Below, in pieces: positions 15,032 through 23,499 of a stretch of 53,063 nucleotides of DNA; position 1 is the stretch's first letter; each line of letters starts with the position of its first letter. Position numbers and translations under genes: made by a program. The notes under the pieces were generated by a model, which had not been told where the DNA came from, searched no databases, and worked only from the letters and a program-made list of their open reading frames with translations. Source of the stretch: JAMXLO01 sp036494925 (GTDB lineage: Bacteria; Pseudomonadota; Alphaproteobacteria; Acetobacterales; Acetobacteraceae); assembly GCA_036494925.1 (NCBI GenBank), contig DASXNR010000525.1, positions 1 through 53,063 on the forward strand, given 5' to 3'.

Positions 15032-16399
15032 TCACCAGGTCGCGAACATGACGCCCACCGCGACCGCCATCGCCAGCGTGCACAGCCACCCCATCGCCCA
15101 CAGCGGCCGGGGCAGCACGAAGCGGCCCATCACGTCGGGACGCATCGCCATCAGCATGATGATCACCATCAGCGGCACCGCGACGACGCCATTGATCACC
15201 GCCGACCAGAACAGCGCCTTGATCGGGTCGAGGCCGATGAAATTGATGCCGATGCCGATCAGGGTGGATACCGCGATGGTGGCGTAGAACCCCTTGGCGT
15301 CGAGCGGCTTGCGGTCAAGGCCGGTGGTCCAGCCCAGGGCCTCGCCGAGCGCATAGGCGCCGGAGCCGGCGAGCACAGGGACCGCCAGCAGCCCGATGCC
15401 GATGATGCCGATGGCGAACAGCGCGAAGGTGAACACCCCCGCGATCGGACGCAGCGCCTCGGCCGCCTGCGCGGAGGTTTGAATGTCGGTGATGCCGCTC
15501 GCATTCAGAGTCGCGGCGGTGCTCACGATAATGAACAGGCTGATCACGTTCGAATAGGCCATTCCGATATAAGTGTCGAAGCGCATCCGCCTGAACTGTG
15601 CAGGCGCCTCTTCCGGTGCTTCGATCAGCGGGTGTGCCGCGGGGTCGATTTCCTCCTCCTCGGCTTCTTCCGACGATTGCCAGAAAAAACAATACGGCGT
15701 GATCGTTGTGCCCAGCACCGCGACCACGGTGACGACGTAGTCGGTGCTCAGCGAGAAATTCGGCACGAAGGTGCGGTACAGGACTTCGCCCCATGGCACG
15801 TGCACCACCAGCGCAACCACCACGTAGGATAGCAGCACGAAGCTGATCCACTTCAGGATGGCGACGTAGCGCTCGTAGCGGGAAAACACTTCGAGCCAGG
15901 TGCAGAAAACGGCGAAGCCGACCACGTAGAGATGGATCGGGCCGCCGATGATCAGCTTGAGCGCCGCGGCCATCGCGCCGAGATCGGCACCGAGGTTGAT
16001 GATGTTCGCCACCAGCAGCAGCGCGACGATCACGTAGAGCAGCCAGCGCGGGTAGTGCATGCGGATGCTGCCGGCGATGCCATGGCCGGTCACTCGGCCG
16101 ATGCGCGCACTGATCTCCTGGATCGCCGCCATCAGCGGGAAGCAGAACAGCATCACCCAGCACAGCGCGTAGCCGAACTGGGCGCCCGCCTGCGAGTAAG
16201 TGGCGATGCCGCTGGGATCGTCGTCGGAGGCGCCGGTGATCAGGCCGGGACCGAGCCGGGCGAGCAGACTCTTGTGGTCCGGCACGCGCGGGGCGCGATA
16301 GCGTGCGATTCGCGCCGCTAGAACGGCGTGCGGCCTGGCACGGATGGGGGCGTGGCTCATTCGGCTTGGGCTGCCTTCGGTTGGGTCAGGATTGGCCAT
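15032..16399 (-). CDS. NRAMP-family divalent metal transporter, divergent metal site
   Basis: A 455-residue polytopic inner-membrane protein with about 11 hydrophobic spans. The first span has GPGLITGASDDDPSGIATYS, aligning with the NRAMP TM1 metal motif, but as D-P-S-G rather than the usual D-P-G-N. The TM6 region reads VLGTTITPYCFFW, so the canonical Met and His of M-P-H are absent. That points to an NRAMP-related clade with altered ion preference, possibly Mg or another hard cation rather than Mn or Fe. A loop of acidic residues (SSEEAEEEEID) follows TM6. I placed the start at 16399 (MANPDPTEGSPSRM); 16360 is an alternative. No riboswitch was recognised upstream. Confidence 0.85.
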   Translation of the reverse strand: MANPDPTEGSPSRMSHAPIRARPHAVLAARIARYRAPRVPDHKSLLARLGPGLITGASDDDPSGIATYSQAGAQFGYALCWVMLFCFPLMAAIQEISARIGRVTGHGIAGSIRMHYPRWLLYVIVALLLVANIINLGADLGAMAAALKLIIGGPIHLYVVGFAVFCTWLEVFSRYERYVAILKWISFVLLSYVVVALVVHVPWGEVLYRTFVPNFSLSTDYVVTVVAVLGTTITPYCFFWQSSEEAEEEEIDPAAHPLIEAPEEAPAQFRRMRFDTYIGMAYSNVISLFIIVSTAATLNASGITDIQTSAQAAEALRPIAGVFTFALFAIGIIGIGLLAVPVLAGSGAYALGEALGWTTGLDRKPLDAKGFYATIAVSTLIGIGINFIGLDPIKALFWSAVINGVVAVPLMVIIMLMAMRPDVMGRFVLPRPLWAMGWLCTLAMAVAVGVMFATW

Positions 16400-16601
16400 G
16401 GTTGGAGCTGCATCCAGCAGATGTGACACTTCGCACTCCACAGCGCGTACTATGGAAGATAGTGCAAACCCTACACCTTCTATCGTCAGTATGCTGTGCG
16501 ATCCGACCGAAATGCCGGTCCATTTTGGACCTAGGCACCATGCAACGAGAGATCGGTGATGTGTGCGGGCTCTGAATGGCCTGCGATGGAAGGGCTGCAG
16601 A

Positions 16602-16892
16602 TCAGAACCTGGGAGTAGCGGGGTTCGCCGCGTCGGTCCATATCGAACGTTGACGTGCGCACCACACGGATTTCGTGGCATAGTCGTCGGTTTGAACGAC
16701 CTCGGTCGAGACTTCCGTGGCATGGTTGGTCACCGCGTTCGCCGCCGACGCCGTCTCGCCATCATTAGGGGCGATCTCAGCTGTCGCCGACGCCGTTGCC
16801 TCCACGGCGGCAGCGATCGAACCAGCGATCGCATCGACTTCATGTGTACTATGCTCGATCCGAGCCTCGACCGAGACCGCTGTGCCATGCGC
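16602..16892 (-). pseudogene. Remnant of a methyl-accepting chemotaxis protein signalling domain
   Basis: The leftward frame reads VEARIEHSTHEVDAIAG, SIAAAVEATASATAEIAPN, then ETASAANAVTNHATEVSTEV. This heptad-like A/E/T/I-rich pattern is that of the alphaproteobacterial MCP cytoplasmic coiled coil (compare the common I-A-x-A-V-E-E-Q-x-A-A-T-x-E-I-x-R-N-V). It stops after about 95 codons without the rest of the domain. Upstream, coding sense seems to shift into another frame around 16890-16954. There is no membrane or sensor domain and no plausible start. I read it as a decayed, frameshifted fragment. It occupies the otherwise gene-poor gap between the NRAMP and manC genes. Confidence 0.5.
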
Positions 16893-16954
16893 ACTTGAGC
16901 GATGTGTTGGAAGATTTCCCCGGCCGGAACTAAGTTGTCATTGCTGAATAGCAA

Positions 16955-17307
16955 TCCCGCGGTCGGCCGCGCCGCCTGCTGCCAGATTCTGGCGCGGGAG
17001 TTCCATCTTGCAACAATGTCCGCTCAATGACCGACAGCCGGTTCGGTCCGCATGCATTCCAATTCCCCCAGCCTGGACGGCGTCGGGCCCCGGCCTCAGA
17101 CCTTCGTCGATGGCTAACCCCACGGCAGCTCCCAACGCACCGCGAGACAACGACTCGCGTCGGGCTTGGCGCTCCTCCAGGTCCACCGTGGTTCAATACC
17201 TCGTCTCACTGACCGGCGTCTCATCCAAAGGATATCGAGACACCCGTAAGACGCCTGTGCAGGATGCCCTGGCCACTCCCCGCCCTGTTCGGGCACATTC
17301 CCCGATC
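16955..17307. other. Region without a convincing gene
   Basis: These 353 bases lie upstream of the mannose-1-phosphate guanylyltransferase start. Several short frames are open on both strands, as expected at this GC content, but none has a ribosome-binding site, family motif or consistent codon pattern. A leftward frame at 16938-17186 (starting DLEERQARRESLSRG) could be a further, decayed piece of the neighbouring chemotaxis-receptor remnant. The region probably also holds the promoter of the gene at 17308. I saw no clear riboswitch or repeat. Confidence 0.4.
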
Positions 17308-18741
17308 ATGAGCGCCACCCAAATCATCCCTGTCATCCTGTCTGGCGGCTCCGGCACCCGGCTCTGGCCGGTTTCGCGCGAGTCCTTCCCCAAGCAGCTC
17401 TGGCCGCTGATCTCCGACCACACCCTGCTCCAGGAAACCGCGCTCCGCGCCCGCGGCGACCGCTTCGCCGCGCCGGTCGTCGTGTGCAACCAGGAGCACC
17501 GGTTCCTCATCGCCGAGCAACTCCGCGCCGCCGGCATCCCCTCCCCGCGTATCGTGCTGGAGCCGGTCGGCCGCAATTCTGCGCCCGCCATCGCCGCCGC
17601 CGCCGTGCTGGTCGCCGAGACCGACCCCGACGCGGTGCTGTGGCTGCTCGCCGCCGACCACGTGATCGCCGACACCGCGGTGCTGCACCACAGCCTTGCC
17701 ACCGCGGCCGTGGCGGCGCGCACTGGCCGCATCGTCACCTTCGGCATGCGCCCGACCGCGCCGGAGACCGGCTACGGCTATATCGCCGTCGGGGCGGCCC
17801 TCGACGACGCGCCGGGCGCTTACGCAGTCGCGCAGTTCGTGGAAAAGCCAGACGCGGCGAGCGCGGCCCGCCTGGCGACCGATGGCAAGCACCTGTGGAA
17901 CTCGGGCATGTTCGTGTTCAGCACCCGCACCGTGCTCGAGGAACTGGAAACCCACGCGCCCGACGTGCTGCACGCGGTGCGCCGTGCGGTCGCCGAACGT
18001 ACGACCGACCTCGACTTTATCCGTCTCGGCGTCGAGGCGTTCACCGCATGTCCCTCGATCAGCCTCGACTACGCAGTGGCCGAGCGCACCAGTCGTGCCG
18101 CCGTGGTGCCGGCCGACATCGGCTGGTCGGATGTCGGGAGCTGGAACGCGCTGTGGGAGCTCGGCTCTAAGGACCCTCAGGGCAACGTCGCGGTCGGCGA
18201 CGTGCTGCTGGAGGCCGCGCGCAACTGCTATGTCCGCAGCGACGGCATGGTGGCAGCCGTGGTCGGTCTCGAGGACGCCGTGGTCGTGGTCACCGAAGAC
18301 GCCGTGCTGGCAATGCACCGCGACCACGCGCAGGACGTGAAGAAGGTGGTAGACCGGCTGAAGGCCGCCGGACGGCACGAGGCGGTCGCACACAACCGTG
18401 TGTACCGGCCCTGGGGTTTCTTCGAGACCCTGATCCTGGGCGACCGGTTCCAGGTCAAGCGGATCGTGGTCACGCCGGGCCGCAAGCTGTCGTTGCAGAA
18501 GCACTTCCACCGCGCCGAGCACTGGGTTGTGGTGAACGGCAGCGCGCTGGTGACGCGCGACGACGAGACGTTCCTGGTGCGCGAGAACGAGAGCGTCTAC
18601 CTGCCGCTCGGCTGCGTGCACCGGCTCGAGAACCCCGGTAAGATCCCGCTCGCGCTGATCGAGGTGCAGTCCGGTGGCTATCTCGGCGAGGATGACATCG
18701 TCCGGATTGACGATGTCTACAACCGCGCTTCGTCCGACTGA
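17308..18741 (+). CDS. manC: Mannose-1-phosphate guanylyltransferase / mannose-6-phosphate isomerase
   Basis: A 477-residue bifunctional enzyme of the ManC/AlgA/XanB type. The N-terminal nucleotidyltransferase has LSGGSGTRLWPVSRESFPKQ (residues about 10-30), GYGYIAVG, FVEKPDAAS, WNSGMFVF and DIGWSDVGSWNALWE. The C-terminal cupin has YRPWGFFETL, PGRKLSLQKHFHRAEHW and a V-N-G-S-A-L-V strand, the type II phosphomannose isomerase. Together they make GDP-mannose from fructose 6-phosphate via mannose phosphates, given a phosphomannomutase, for polysaccharide or glycan synthesis. The start at 17308 (MSATQIIPVILSGG) gives family length; longer readings add unrelated residues. Its 3' end overlaps the convergent PAP2 gene by 25 bases. 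Confidence 0.92.
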   Translation: MSATQIIPVILSGGSGTRLWPVSRESFPKQLWPLISDHTLLQETALRARGDRFAAPVVVCNQEHRFLIAEQLRAAGIPSPRIVLEPVGRNSAPAIAAAAVLVAETDPDAVLWLLAADHVIADTAVLHHSLATAAVAARTGRIVTFGMRPTAPETGYGYIAVGAALDDAPGAYAVAQFVEKPDAASAARLATDGKHLWNSGMFVFSTRTVLEELETHAPDVLHAVRRAVAERTTDLDFIRLGVEAFTACPSISLDYAVAERTSRAAVVPADIGWSDVGSWNALWELGSKDPQGNVAVGDVLLEAARNCYVRSDGMVAAVVGLEDAVVVVTEDAVLAMHRDHAQDVKKVVDRLKAAGRHEAVAHNRVYRPWGFFETLILGDRFQVKRIVVTPGRKLSLQKHFHRAEHWVVVNGSALVTRDDETFLVRENESVYLPLGCVHRLENPGKIPLALIEVQSGGYLGEDDIVRIDDVYNRASSD

Positions 18742-19298
18742 CACACCGCGAGGATGTGCGCGAACCGCCAGGCCGTCGAGCGGATATGTGCCTCGGCCGG
18801 CAGGTGCAGCCCGTGGAAGACCACCGCGACCGCCGCCGCGACCACCGCGATGCGCCGCACATTCAGGCCCGGTGGCGGGCTTCCGGCGAGCACCAGCAGT
18901 GCCCAGGCGCCGCCCAATCCGACGACCGCGCCGAGCACCACCTCGGGCAGCGAATGCATCCCCAGTGCAAGCCGCGATCCGGCGATCACGATCGCCGCAC
19001 CGGCGGCAAACGCCAGTACGATGGCGCGACGCCGGGGCACCAGTGCCGTCAGACCGCCGGCGACCACGGTTGCGGCGGCGACATGGCCACTTGGTGTGCG
19101 GAGATCGCCGATGCCAAGGCTGGCAGCGCAGGCAAGGAATACCAGCTTCAGCCCGACCATCGCGGCGAAGGTCATGAACACCGCCAGCAGCCACGCGAGG
19201 GCACCGCGCCGCCACCCTTGCGACAGCAGCGACACGGCGATCGCGAGAACCAGCGGCAGGATCAGCGCCTGATCGGCGAAATCGGTGATGAACCTCAC
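18717..19298 (-). CDS. PAP2-superfamily phosphatase, membrane protein
   Basis: This protein of about 193 residues has five or six hydrophobic spans and two of the three PAP2 motifs: RTPSGHVAAATV (P-S-G-H) and SRLALGMHSLPEVVLG. The latter is S-R-x5-H-x3-E, with E where D is usual. The first motif K-x6-R-P is not evident; only a lone K in GLKLVFLACAA precedes the P-S-G-H. Family members dephosphorylate lipid or polyprenyl phosphates at the membrane. The start is uncertain: GTG 19298 is used, TTG 19337 is possible, and neither has a good ribosome-binding site. It is divergent from the DUF4239 gene. Confidence 0.72.
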   Translation of the reverse strand: MRFITDFADQALILPLVLAIAVSLLSQGWRRGALAWLLAVFMTFAAMVGLKLVFLACAASLGIGDLRTPSGHVAAATVVAGGLTALVPRRRAIVLAFAAGAAIVIAGSRLALGMHSLPEVVLGAVVGLGGAWALLVLAGSPPPGLNVRRIAVVAAAVAVVFHGLHLPAEAHIRSTAWRFAHILAVCQSDEARL

Positions 19299-19426
19299 GA
19301 ACGACAGCCTGAACCGAAGGCATTGCCATTTGCACAATAGGTCAGCGCACAGGCATCGGCCAGAGCTCGCATCCGAGCGCCGGTCCCGGCGAACTCCAGC
19401 GCGACCCACAATGGAACCGCCGTGCG

Positions 19427-20191
19427 ATGAGTGACGCAGTCGTTGGCCTGCTGGTCGCGGGCCTTGTGTTCGCAGGCGGCATGGGCAGCCTGCTGCTCTA
19501 TCCGCTGTTGCCGGAACATCACCTGACCAGCGAGACACGCGACGCTGTCAGGGTTGGCATCGGCATGGTTTCCATTCTGACGACACTGGTGCTGGGCCTG
19601 CTCATCGCATCAGCGAAAGGGACGCTCGATCGCGCCGATCAGCAGGTCCGCTCCTACGCCGCAGATCTGATCCTGCTCGACCAGACACTGCGCGACTACG
19701 GCGCCGATGCCGACCCGGTACGCAGGATGCTGCTCCAGTATACCGAAGAGGTGTTGCGCACCACCTGGCCCGCCAAGGCGCCGACGGAGGTCGAGCCGCT
19801 CGAGAGCAAGGAGTTCGGCGCCCTGCTCGACCAGACGATGCGCGCAATCCTGGCACTGGCGCCGATGAACGATGGACAACTGTGGCTGCGCAATCAGGCG
19901 CTCGGCGTCGCGGTCAATCTTATTCACACGCGCTGGCTCGTGCTGGTCAGCGAGGCGGGCGCGATCAGCCCGGTTCTGCTCGGCATCATGATAGCGTGGA
20001 TCTTCATCATCTTCGCCAGCTTTGGCCTGAATGCACCGCGCAACGCCACCGTTGTGGCGACGTTTCTGCTATGCGCCCTGTCGATCGGTGCCGCGATCTT
20101 TCTGATCCTGGAGATGTTCGCGCCGTTCAGCGGCTTCATCGCGGTCTCGGCTATACCAATGCAGAACGCGTTTGCCCACCTGAGCCAGTAA
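19427..20191 (+). CDS. DUF4239 / bestrophin-like membrane protein
   Basis: A 254-residue membrane protein of the DUF4239 family. Two N-terminal spans (DAVVGLLVAGLVFAGGMGSLLLY and VGIGMVSILTTLVLGLLIASAKG) are followed by a long soluble helical part with DRADQQVRSYAADLILLDQTLRDYG. Two or three C-terminal spans come next (SPVLLGIMIAWIFIIFASFGL and VVATFLLCALSIGAAIFLIL). The arrangement resembles bestrophin-type channels, but the function is not known. It precedes an SDR gene by 13 bases on the same strand and could be cotranscribed with it. Confidence 0.75.
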   Translation: MSDAVVGLLVAGLVFAGGMGSLLLYPLLPEHHLTSETRDAVRVGIGMVSILTTLVLGLLIASAKGTLDRADQQVRSYAADLILLDQTLRDYGADADPVRRMLLQYTEEVLRTTWPAKAPTEVEPLESKEFGALLDQTMRAILALAPMNDGQLWLRNQALGVAVNLIHTRWLVLVSEAGAISPVLLGIMIAWIFIIFASFGLNAPRNATVVATFLLCALSIGAAIFLILEMFAPFSGFIAVSAIPMQNAFAHLSQ

Positions 20192-20204
20192 TGGGAGTAG
20201 TGTT

Positions 20205-20951
20205 ATGGCATTCGACCTCAGCTCCAGGCGTGCCGTGGTGTGCGGCGGCAGCCGCGGCATCGGCCGTTCGATCGCACTCGGCCTGGCGCAGGCCGGCGCC
20301 GCCGTGTCGATCTGCGCCCGCGGCGCCGAGACGTTGGAGGCGACGCGCGGCGAGATCGCGGAATTCGGCCATGCCGCCCATGGCGGCATCTGCGACCTTG
20401 CCGATGGCGCCGCGGTCCGCCGCTACATCGCCGATGCCGCGCAGACGCTGGGCGGTATCGACATCCTGGTCAACAACGCGTCGGGCTTTGGTTCGAGCGA
20501 TGACGAAGCGGGCTGGGCGGTCAGCGTCGCGGTCGACATGATGGCGATCGTGCACGCGACGCAGGCTGCGCTGCCCTTCCTCAAGCAGGCCAAAGGCAAT
20601 GTGGTGAACACGTCCTCGACCTCGGCGCTGCGCACGGCGGCGCGGCAGCCGCCGTACGGCGCGATCAAAGCGGCGGTGATCCACTATACCGCGACGCAGG
20701 CGGCGATGTTCGCAAAGGACGGCGTCCGGGTGAACGGCGTAGCGCCGGGCTCGATCGAGTTTCCCGGCGGCGTATGGGATCGACGCAGGACCGACAACCC
20801 GAACCTCTACAACGCGATTCTGCGTTCCATCCCGTTCGGGCGGCTGGGACACCCGGAGGAGGTGGCGAACGTGGTGCTGTTCCTTGCCTCGCCGCTCGCA
20901 TCCTGGATCACCGGCCAGACCATCGTGGTGGATGGCGGGCAGTTGTTATGA
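20205..20951 (+). CDS. SDR-family oxidoreductase
   Basis: A 248-residue classical short-chain dehydrogenase. The NAD(P) motif is VVCGGSRGIGRSIALGLAQAG near residue 12, followed by DILVNNASGFGS, the catalytic Ser in NVVNTSSTSA, and Y-x3-K in RQPPYGAIKAAVIHYT. The C-terminal VLFLASPLASWITGQTIVVDGGQ is the usual closing segment. Substrate cannot be assigned. The start at 20205 follows GGGAGTAGTGTT, a usable ribosome-binding site. The stop overlaps the convergent sorB gene by 6 bases. Confidence 0.9.
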   Translation: MAFDLSSRRAVVCGGSRGIGRSIALGLAQAGAAVSICARGAETLEATRGEIAEFGHAAHGGICDLADGAAVRRYIADAAQTLGGIDILVNNASGFGSSDDEAGWAVSVAVDMMAIVHATQAALPFLKQAKGNVVNTSSTSALRTAARQPPYGAIKAAVIHYTATQAAMFAKDGVRVNGVAPGSIEFPGGVWDRRRTDNPNLYNAILRSIPFGRLGHPEEVANVVLFLASPLASWITGQTIVVDGGQLL

Positions 20952-21239
20952 TTTCGGCGGCACCGCGTAGGTCGCCGACAGATACTTGACGATGGTGTTC
21001 GCCGTGTCGTCGTCGATCGGTGCGCCAAGGGCATCGCGCATCTTGGTCACCTCCGCCTTCCAGGCATCGGCCGTCAGAAACGCAGAGTTCATCCTGATGT
21101 AGTTGAGCGTATGGCAGACCGAGCAACTCGTGGTCACGGAGTCCAGCCCTGGGCCGGGTTTGAGCGTCACCTGTTCCTGCGCCAGTGCGGGCGTTGCACC
21201 GAACAGTACGACAGCCAGCAGATGGCGCAACATCGGCAT
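20946..21239 (-). CDS. sorB: Sulfite dehydrogenase cytochrome c subunit (SorB-like)
   Basis: This 97-residue protein has a Sec signal (MPMLRHLLAVVLFGATPALAQ) and one haem c site, C-S-V-C-H, at about residue 39. A later Met (TKMRDALGAPIDDDTANTIV) can be the second axial ligand. Small monohaem cytochromes of this form are the electron-accepting subunit of periplasmic sulfite dehydrogenase. It begins 4 bases after the stop of the molybdoenzyme gene sorA, which fixes its role. It passes electrons from sulfite oxidation to soluble cytochrome c and a terminal oxidase. Confidence 0.88.
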   Translation of the reverse strand: MPMLRHLLAVVLFGATPALAQEQVTLKPGPGLDSVTTSCSVCHTLNYIRMNSAFLTADAWKAEVTKMRDALGAPIDDDTANTIVKYLSATYAVPPKS

Positions 21240-21243
21240 CTCC

Positions 21244-22455
21244 CTACGCCACCGTCACGGCGATCTGCTGCGGCACGTTGTTGTGGTAGCCGGCAGGATT
21301 GAACTTCAGCTTGTCCGCCTGCGTCTCGCCGGCATTATTGGTGGCGCGGGACGACACCACATACGCGCCTGGCGAAAGCTTGCCTGTGTGCAGGCTGAAC
21401 CCACGGAAGGCGAAGCGGCCGTTGTCGTTGTCGAGGCTTGCCGGGTGCCAGCTCTTGCCGCCATCAAGCGAGACCTCGACCAGCTTGATGCCGTGACCGC
21501 GATCCCACGCCACGCCCTGCACGGTGAACCCCGCTTGCGGCTGGTGGGCGCCGTCGAGCGGATCGGCGACCAGCGAGTTCACCACGATGTCGGTGATCGG
21601 CCAGGTGCTCGCATTATCCTGACTGGTGAACGGATGATCCACCGGAAACATCCCGCTCGGCACGCGATATGCCTTCTGCATCCAGAAGCTGTCGAGCGGC
21701 CTCGTGCTGACCTGGATGTTGGTGACGTGTTTCATCCAGTAGGTCGCCGTCCAGCCCGCGACCACGATGCGCGCCGGATAGCCATTGAGGTGCGGCAATG
21801 GCTGGCCGTTCATTGTGGTGGCGATGATCACGTCATCAGACATCGCCTTGTCCATCGGCAGGCTCTTGTGGAAGTCGGGCGTGGTCGGCAGTACCGGTCC
21901 ATCCGCACCGTCCAGCCACACCTCCACCGCGCTCGCCTTGACGCCAGATTTGCCGAGCAAGTCTTTCAGCCGTGGCCCGCGCCAAGTCGCGCAGCCCATC
22001 GCGCCATAGCCCCACTCCACGCCGGCGACATGCGGCGACGACAGGCCGCGGCGGTTGCCGGAGCACTGGCAGACAGCCGCCACCTCCACCTGTGGCAAAC
22101 CCCGCAGATCGTCGAGGTTGAGGGTGACCTGTCGATCTGCCGCCTCGCCGCCGACGGTGAGCGACCATTTGCCGAGGTCGGCCATCGATGGAATGCCGGC
22201 CAGGTGATAGCGGATGAAGAACCGGTCGTTGGGCGTGACCTGAGTGCGGAAGGTCTCGATCGGCGATTCGTAGTTCGGCGGTCGATCGGTCAGCCGGATC
22301 AGTTTCTGCTTGCCAGGAAGAGCTTCGAGCGTGGCTTCCTCACGCGTGCCGTCAGGCAATACAGAACTCAGCCATCCAGGCTTCTCGGTCGCGTTGACCG
22401 ATCCCGTCACAAGCGTCGCGCCGCCAAGGCCGGTCAGCAACTGTCGGCGATTCAT
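21244..22455 (-). CDS. sorA: Sulfite dehydrogenase molybdenum subunit (SorA-like)
   Basis: A 403-residue sulfite oxidase-family molybdoenzyme. A twin-arginine signal (MNRRQLLTGLGGATLVTG) directs it folded to the periplasm. The molybdenum-ligating Cys is C131 in VCQCSGNRRGLSSP. The substrate-site segments GYGAMGCATWRGPRLKDLL and NGYPARIVVAGWTATYWMKH follow. The C-terminal dimerisation domain contains GFTVQGVAWDRGHGIKLVEVS and SLDGGKSW. It oxidises sulfite to sulfate and donates electrons to SorB. The ATG at 22455 follows GGGAGGACGACG. It lies 50 bases downstream of a binding-protein gene on the same strand, with which it may be cotranscribed. Confidence 0.92.
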   Translation of the reverse strand: MNRRQLLTGLGGATLVTGSVNATEKPGWLSSVLPDGTREEATLEALPGKQKLIRLTDRPPNYESPIETFRTQVTPNDRFFIRYHLAGIPSMADLGKWSLTVGGEAADRQVTLNLDDLRGLPQVEVAAVCQCSGNRRGLSSPHVAGVEWGYGAMGCATWRGPRLKDLLGKSGVKASAVEVWLDGADGPVLPTTPDFHKSLPMDKAMSDDVIIATTMNGQPLPHLNGYPARIVVAGWTATYWMKHVTNIQVSTRPLDSFWMQKAYRVPSGMFPVDHPFTSQDNASTWPITDIVVNSLVADPLDGAHQPQAGFTVQGVAWDRGHGIKLVEVSLDGGKSWHPASLDNDNGRFAFRGFSLHTGKLSPGAYVVSSRATNNAGETQADKLKFNPAGYHNNVPQQIAVTVA

Positions 22456-22505
22456 CGTCGTCCTCCCAAGTGCCATCCCTCTGTCGGCGACACTGGGAAA
22501 ATTCC

Positions 22506-23426
22506 TTATCGCTCGATGGCAGAATCGACAAGGGCCTGCTCTGCCAGTGAATTATCGACGCACTGTTCGAACGGAATGGCGCGATCGAGCGCGCCGCCGG
22601 ACCGCATGGCCGTCTGCAACCGATCGAAGCCCTCACGCCGCAGCATGGGGTCCACGGCGAACAGACGCAGAGCGCGATAGCGGTCGATCGCGGCGGCGAA
22701 GATATCAGGAGCGACCGAAGGGAAGAATTCGACGAGTGCGCGGGCGATGTCCCCGCCTGGCGTCTCGGCGATCCAGCGCAGCGTGCGCGCGATGCCACGG
22801 GTCATGCGCAACAGTTCGCCGCGTCGCGATACCAGGAGCGGGCGGCGCGTCACCAGCGTGGTGTACGCGGTGAGGCCGCGATCGGCCGCCGCATACCAGA
22901 CGTGGCCGGCACCCGTTGCGATCAGTTCCTCGGCATGCGGCTGGAACAGCTGCACGGCTTCCAGCGAACCTGCGCGCAACGCGGCGGCGTTCTCGGCCAT
23001 GCTCGGACCATTGATGCGGTCCAATCTCGCGGGGTCGATGCCGGCTTCGCGCAGATCGTTTTGCAGACAGAGCCATGGCGTTGGTACCTCCGCTACCGAG
23101 GCAAAGTGAACGTCGGCCAGATCGGCAATATGAAAATCCGGTCGAGGTTCACGACCGATGATGAAGAACGGGTCGCGCGCGATCACGTCACAGAAGCACA
23201 CGCTGTCGGCGGTCGGGACCTGTGCATGCGTCAGCATCACGCGCAGCGGGCCGCCCCACATTGCATCGATCTCGCGACTGTGCAGCGCAGTCGCGGTGCG
23301 CGCGGGATCGCGCGACGCGACCAACTCCACCTCGACACCTTCCGCCTGATAGGCGCCGATGGCATGCGCGGCATAGAACGGCACGTAGAACAGCGCGCGA
23401 AAGTTCTCGGAAAGCCGGATGGGCAT
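22506..23426 (-). CDS. NMT1/THI5-like substrate-binding protein without signal peptide
   Basis: A 306-residue protein of the NMT1/SsuA-like fold: LFYVPFYAAHAIGAYQAEGVEVELV at the N terminus, EIDAMWGGPLRVML near residue 52, and FASVAEVPTPWLCLQNDLREAGIDP near 110. Related proteins bind sulfonates, taurine, nitrate or pyrimidine precursors for ABC import. There is no signal peptide or lipobox before the mature fold, so it would be cytoplasmic unless exported by another route. There is no permease or ATPase nearby. The start at 23426 follows CCGGAGGAGACCG, a very good ribosome-binding site, so a missed upstream start is unlikely. It precedes sorA by 50 bases. Confidence 0.8.
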   Translation of the reverse strand: MPIRLSENFRALFYVPFYAAHAIGAYQAEGVEVELVASRDPARTATALHSREIDAMWGGPLRVMLTHAQVPTADSVCFCDVIARDPFFIIGREPRPDFHIADLADVHFASVAEVPTPWLCLQNDLREAGIDPARLDRINGPSMAENAAALRAGSLEAVQLFQPHAEELIATGAGHVWYAAADRGLTAYTTLVTRRPLLVSRRGELLRMTRGIARTLRWIAETPGGDIARALVEFFPSVAPDIFAAAIDRYRALRLFAVDPMLRREGFDRLQTAMRSGGALDRAIPFEQCVDNSLAEQALVDSAIER

Positions 23427-23478
23427 CGGTCTCCTCCGGTATTCGGAAGCGCATATGCTACAATGAGTCCAGCCAACT

Positions 23479-23494
23479 TGTCATTGCGAGGAGC
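23479..23494 (+). repeat. Short repeat unit TGTCATTGCGAGGAGC
   Basis: This 16-base unit recurs at 39619-39634 on the other strand with one change (T to C at position 7). In both places it sits immediately upstream of a start codon and its GCGAGGAGC part supplies the Shine-Dalgarno sequence. The unit resembles the end of a dispersed palindromic repeat that usually begins GTCATTGCGAG. Two copies are weak statistics; a genome-wide count is needed. Confidence 0.5.
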
Positions 23495-23499
23495 CATAC

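Noticed and set aside
16400..16640. Possible manganese (yybP-ykoY) riboswitch near the NRAMP-like gene
   Set aside because: A GGGAGTAGC string occurs at about 16612, but on the opposite strand from the transporter and without the paired downstream block.
17221..19335. Open frame of about 700 codons on the minus strand
   Set aside because: It runs antisense through manC and across the PAP2 gene in another frame. Composition is that of a shadow frame and no domain is visible.
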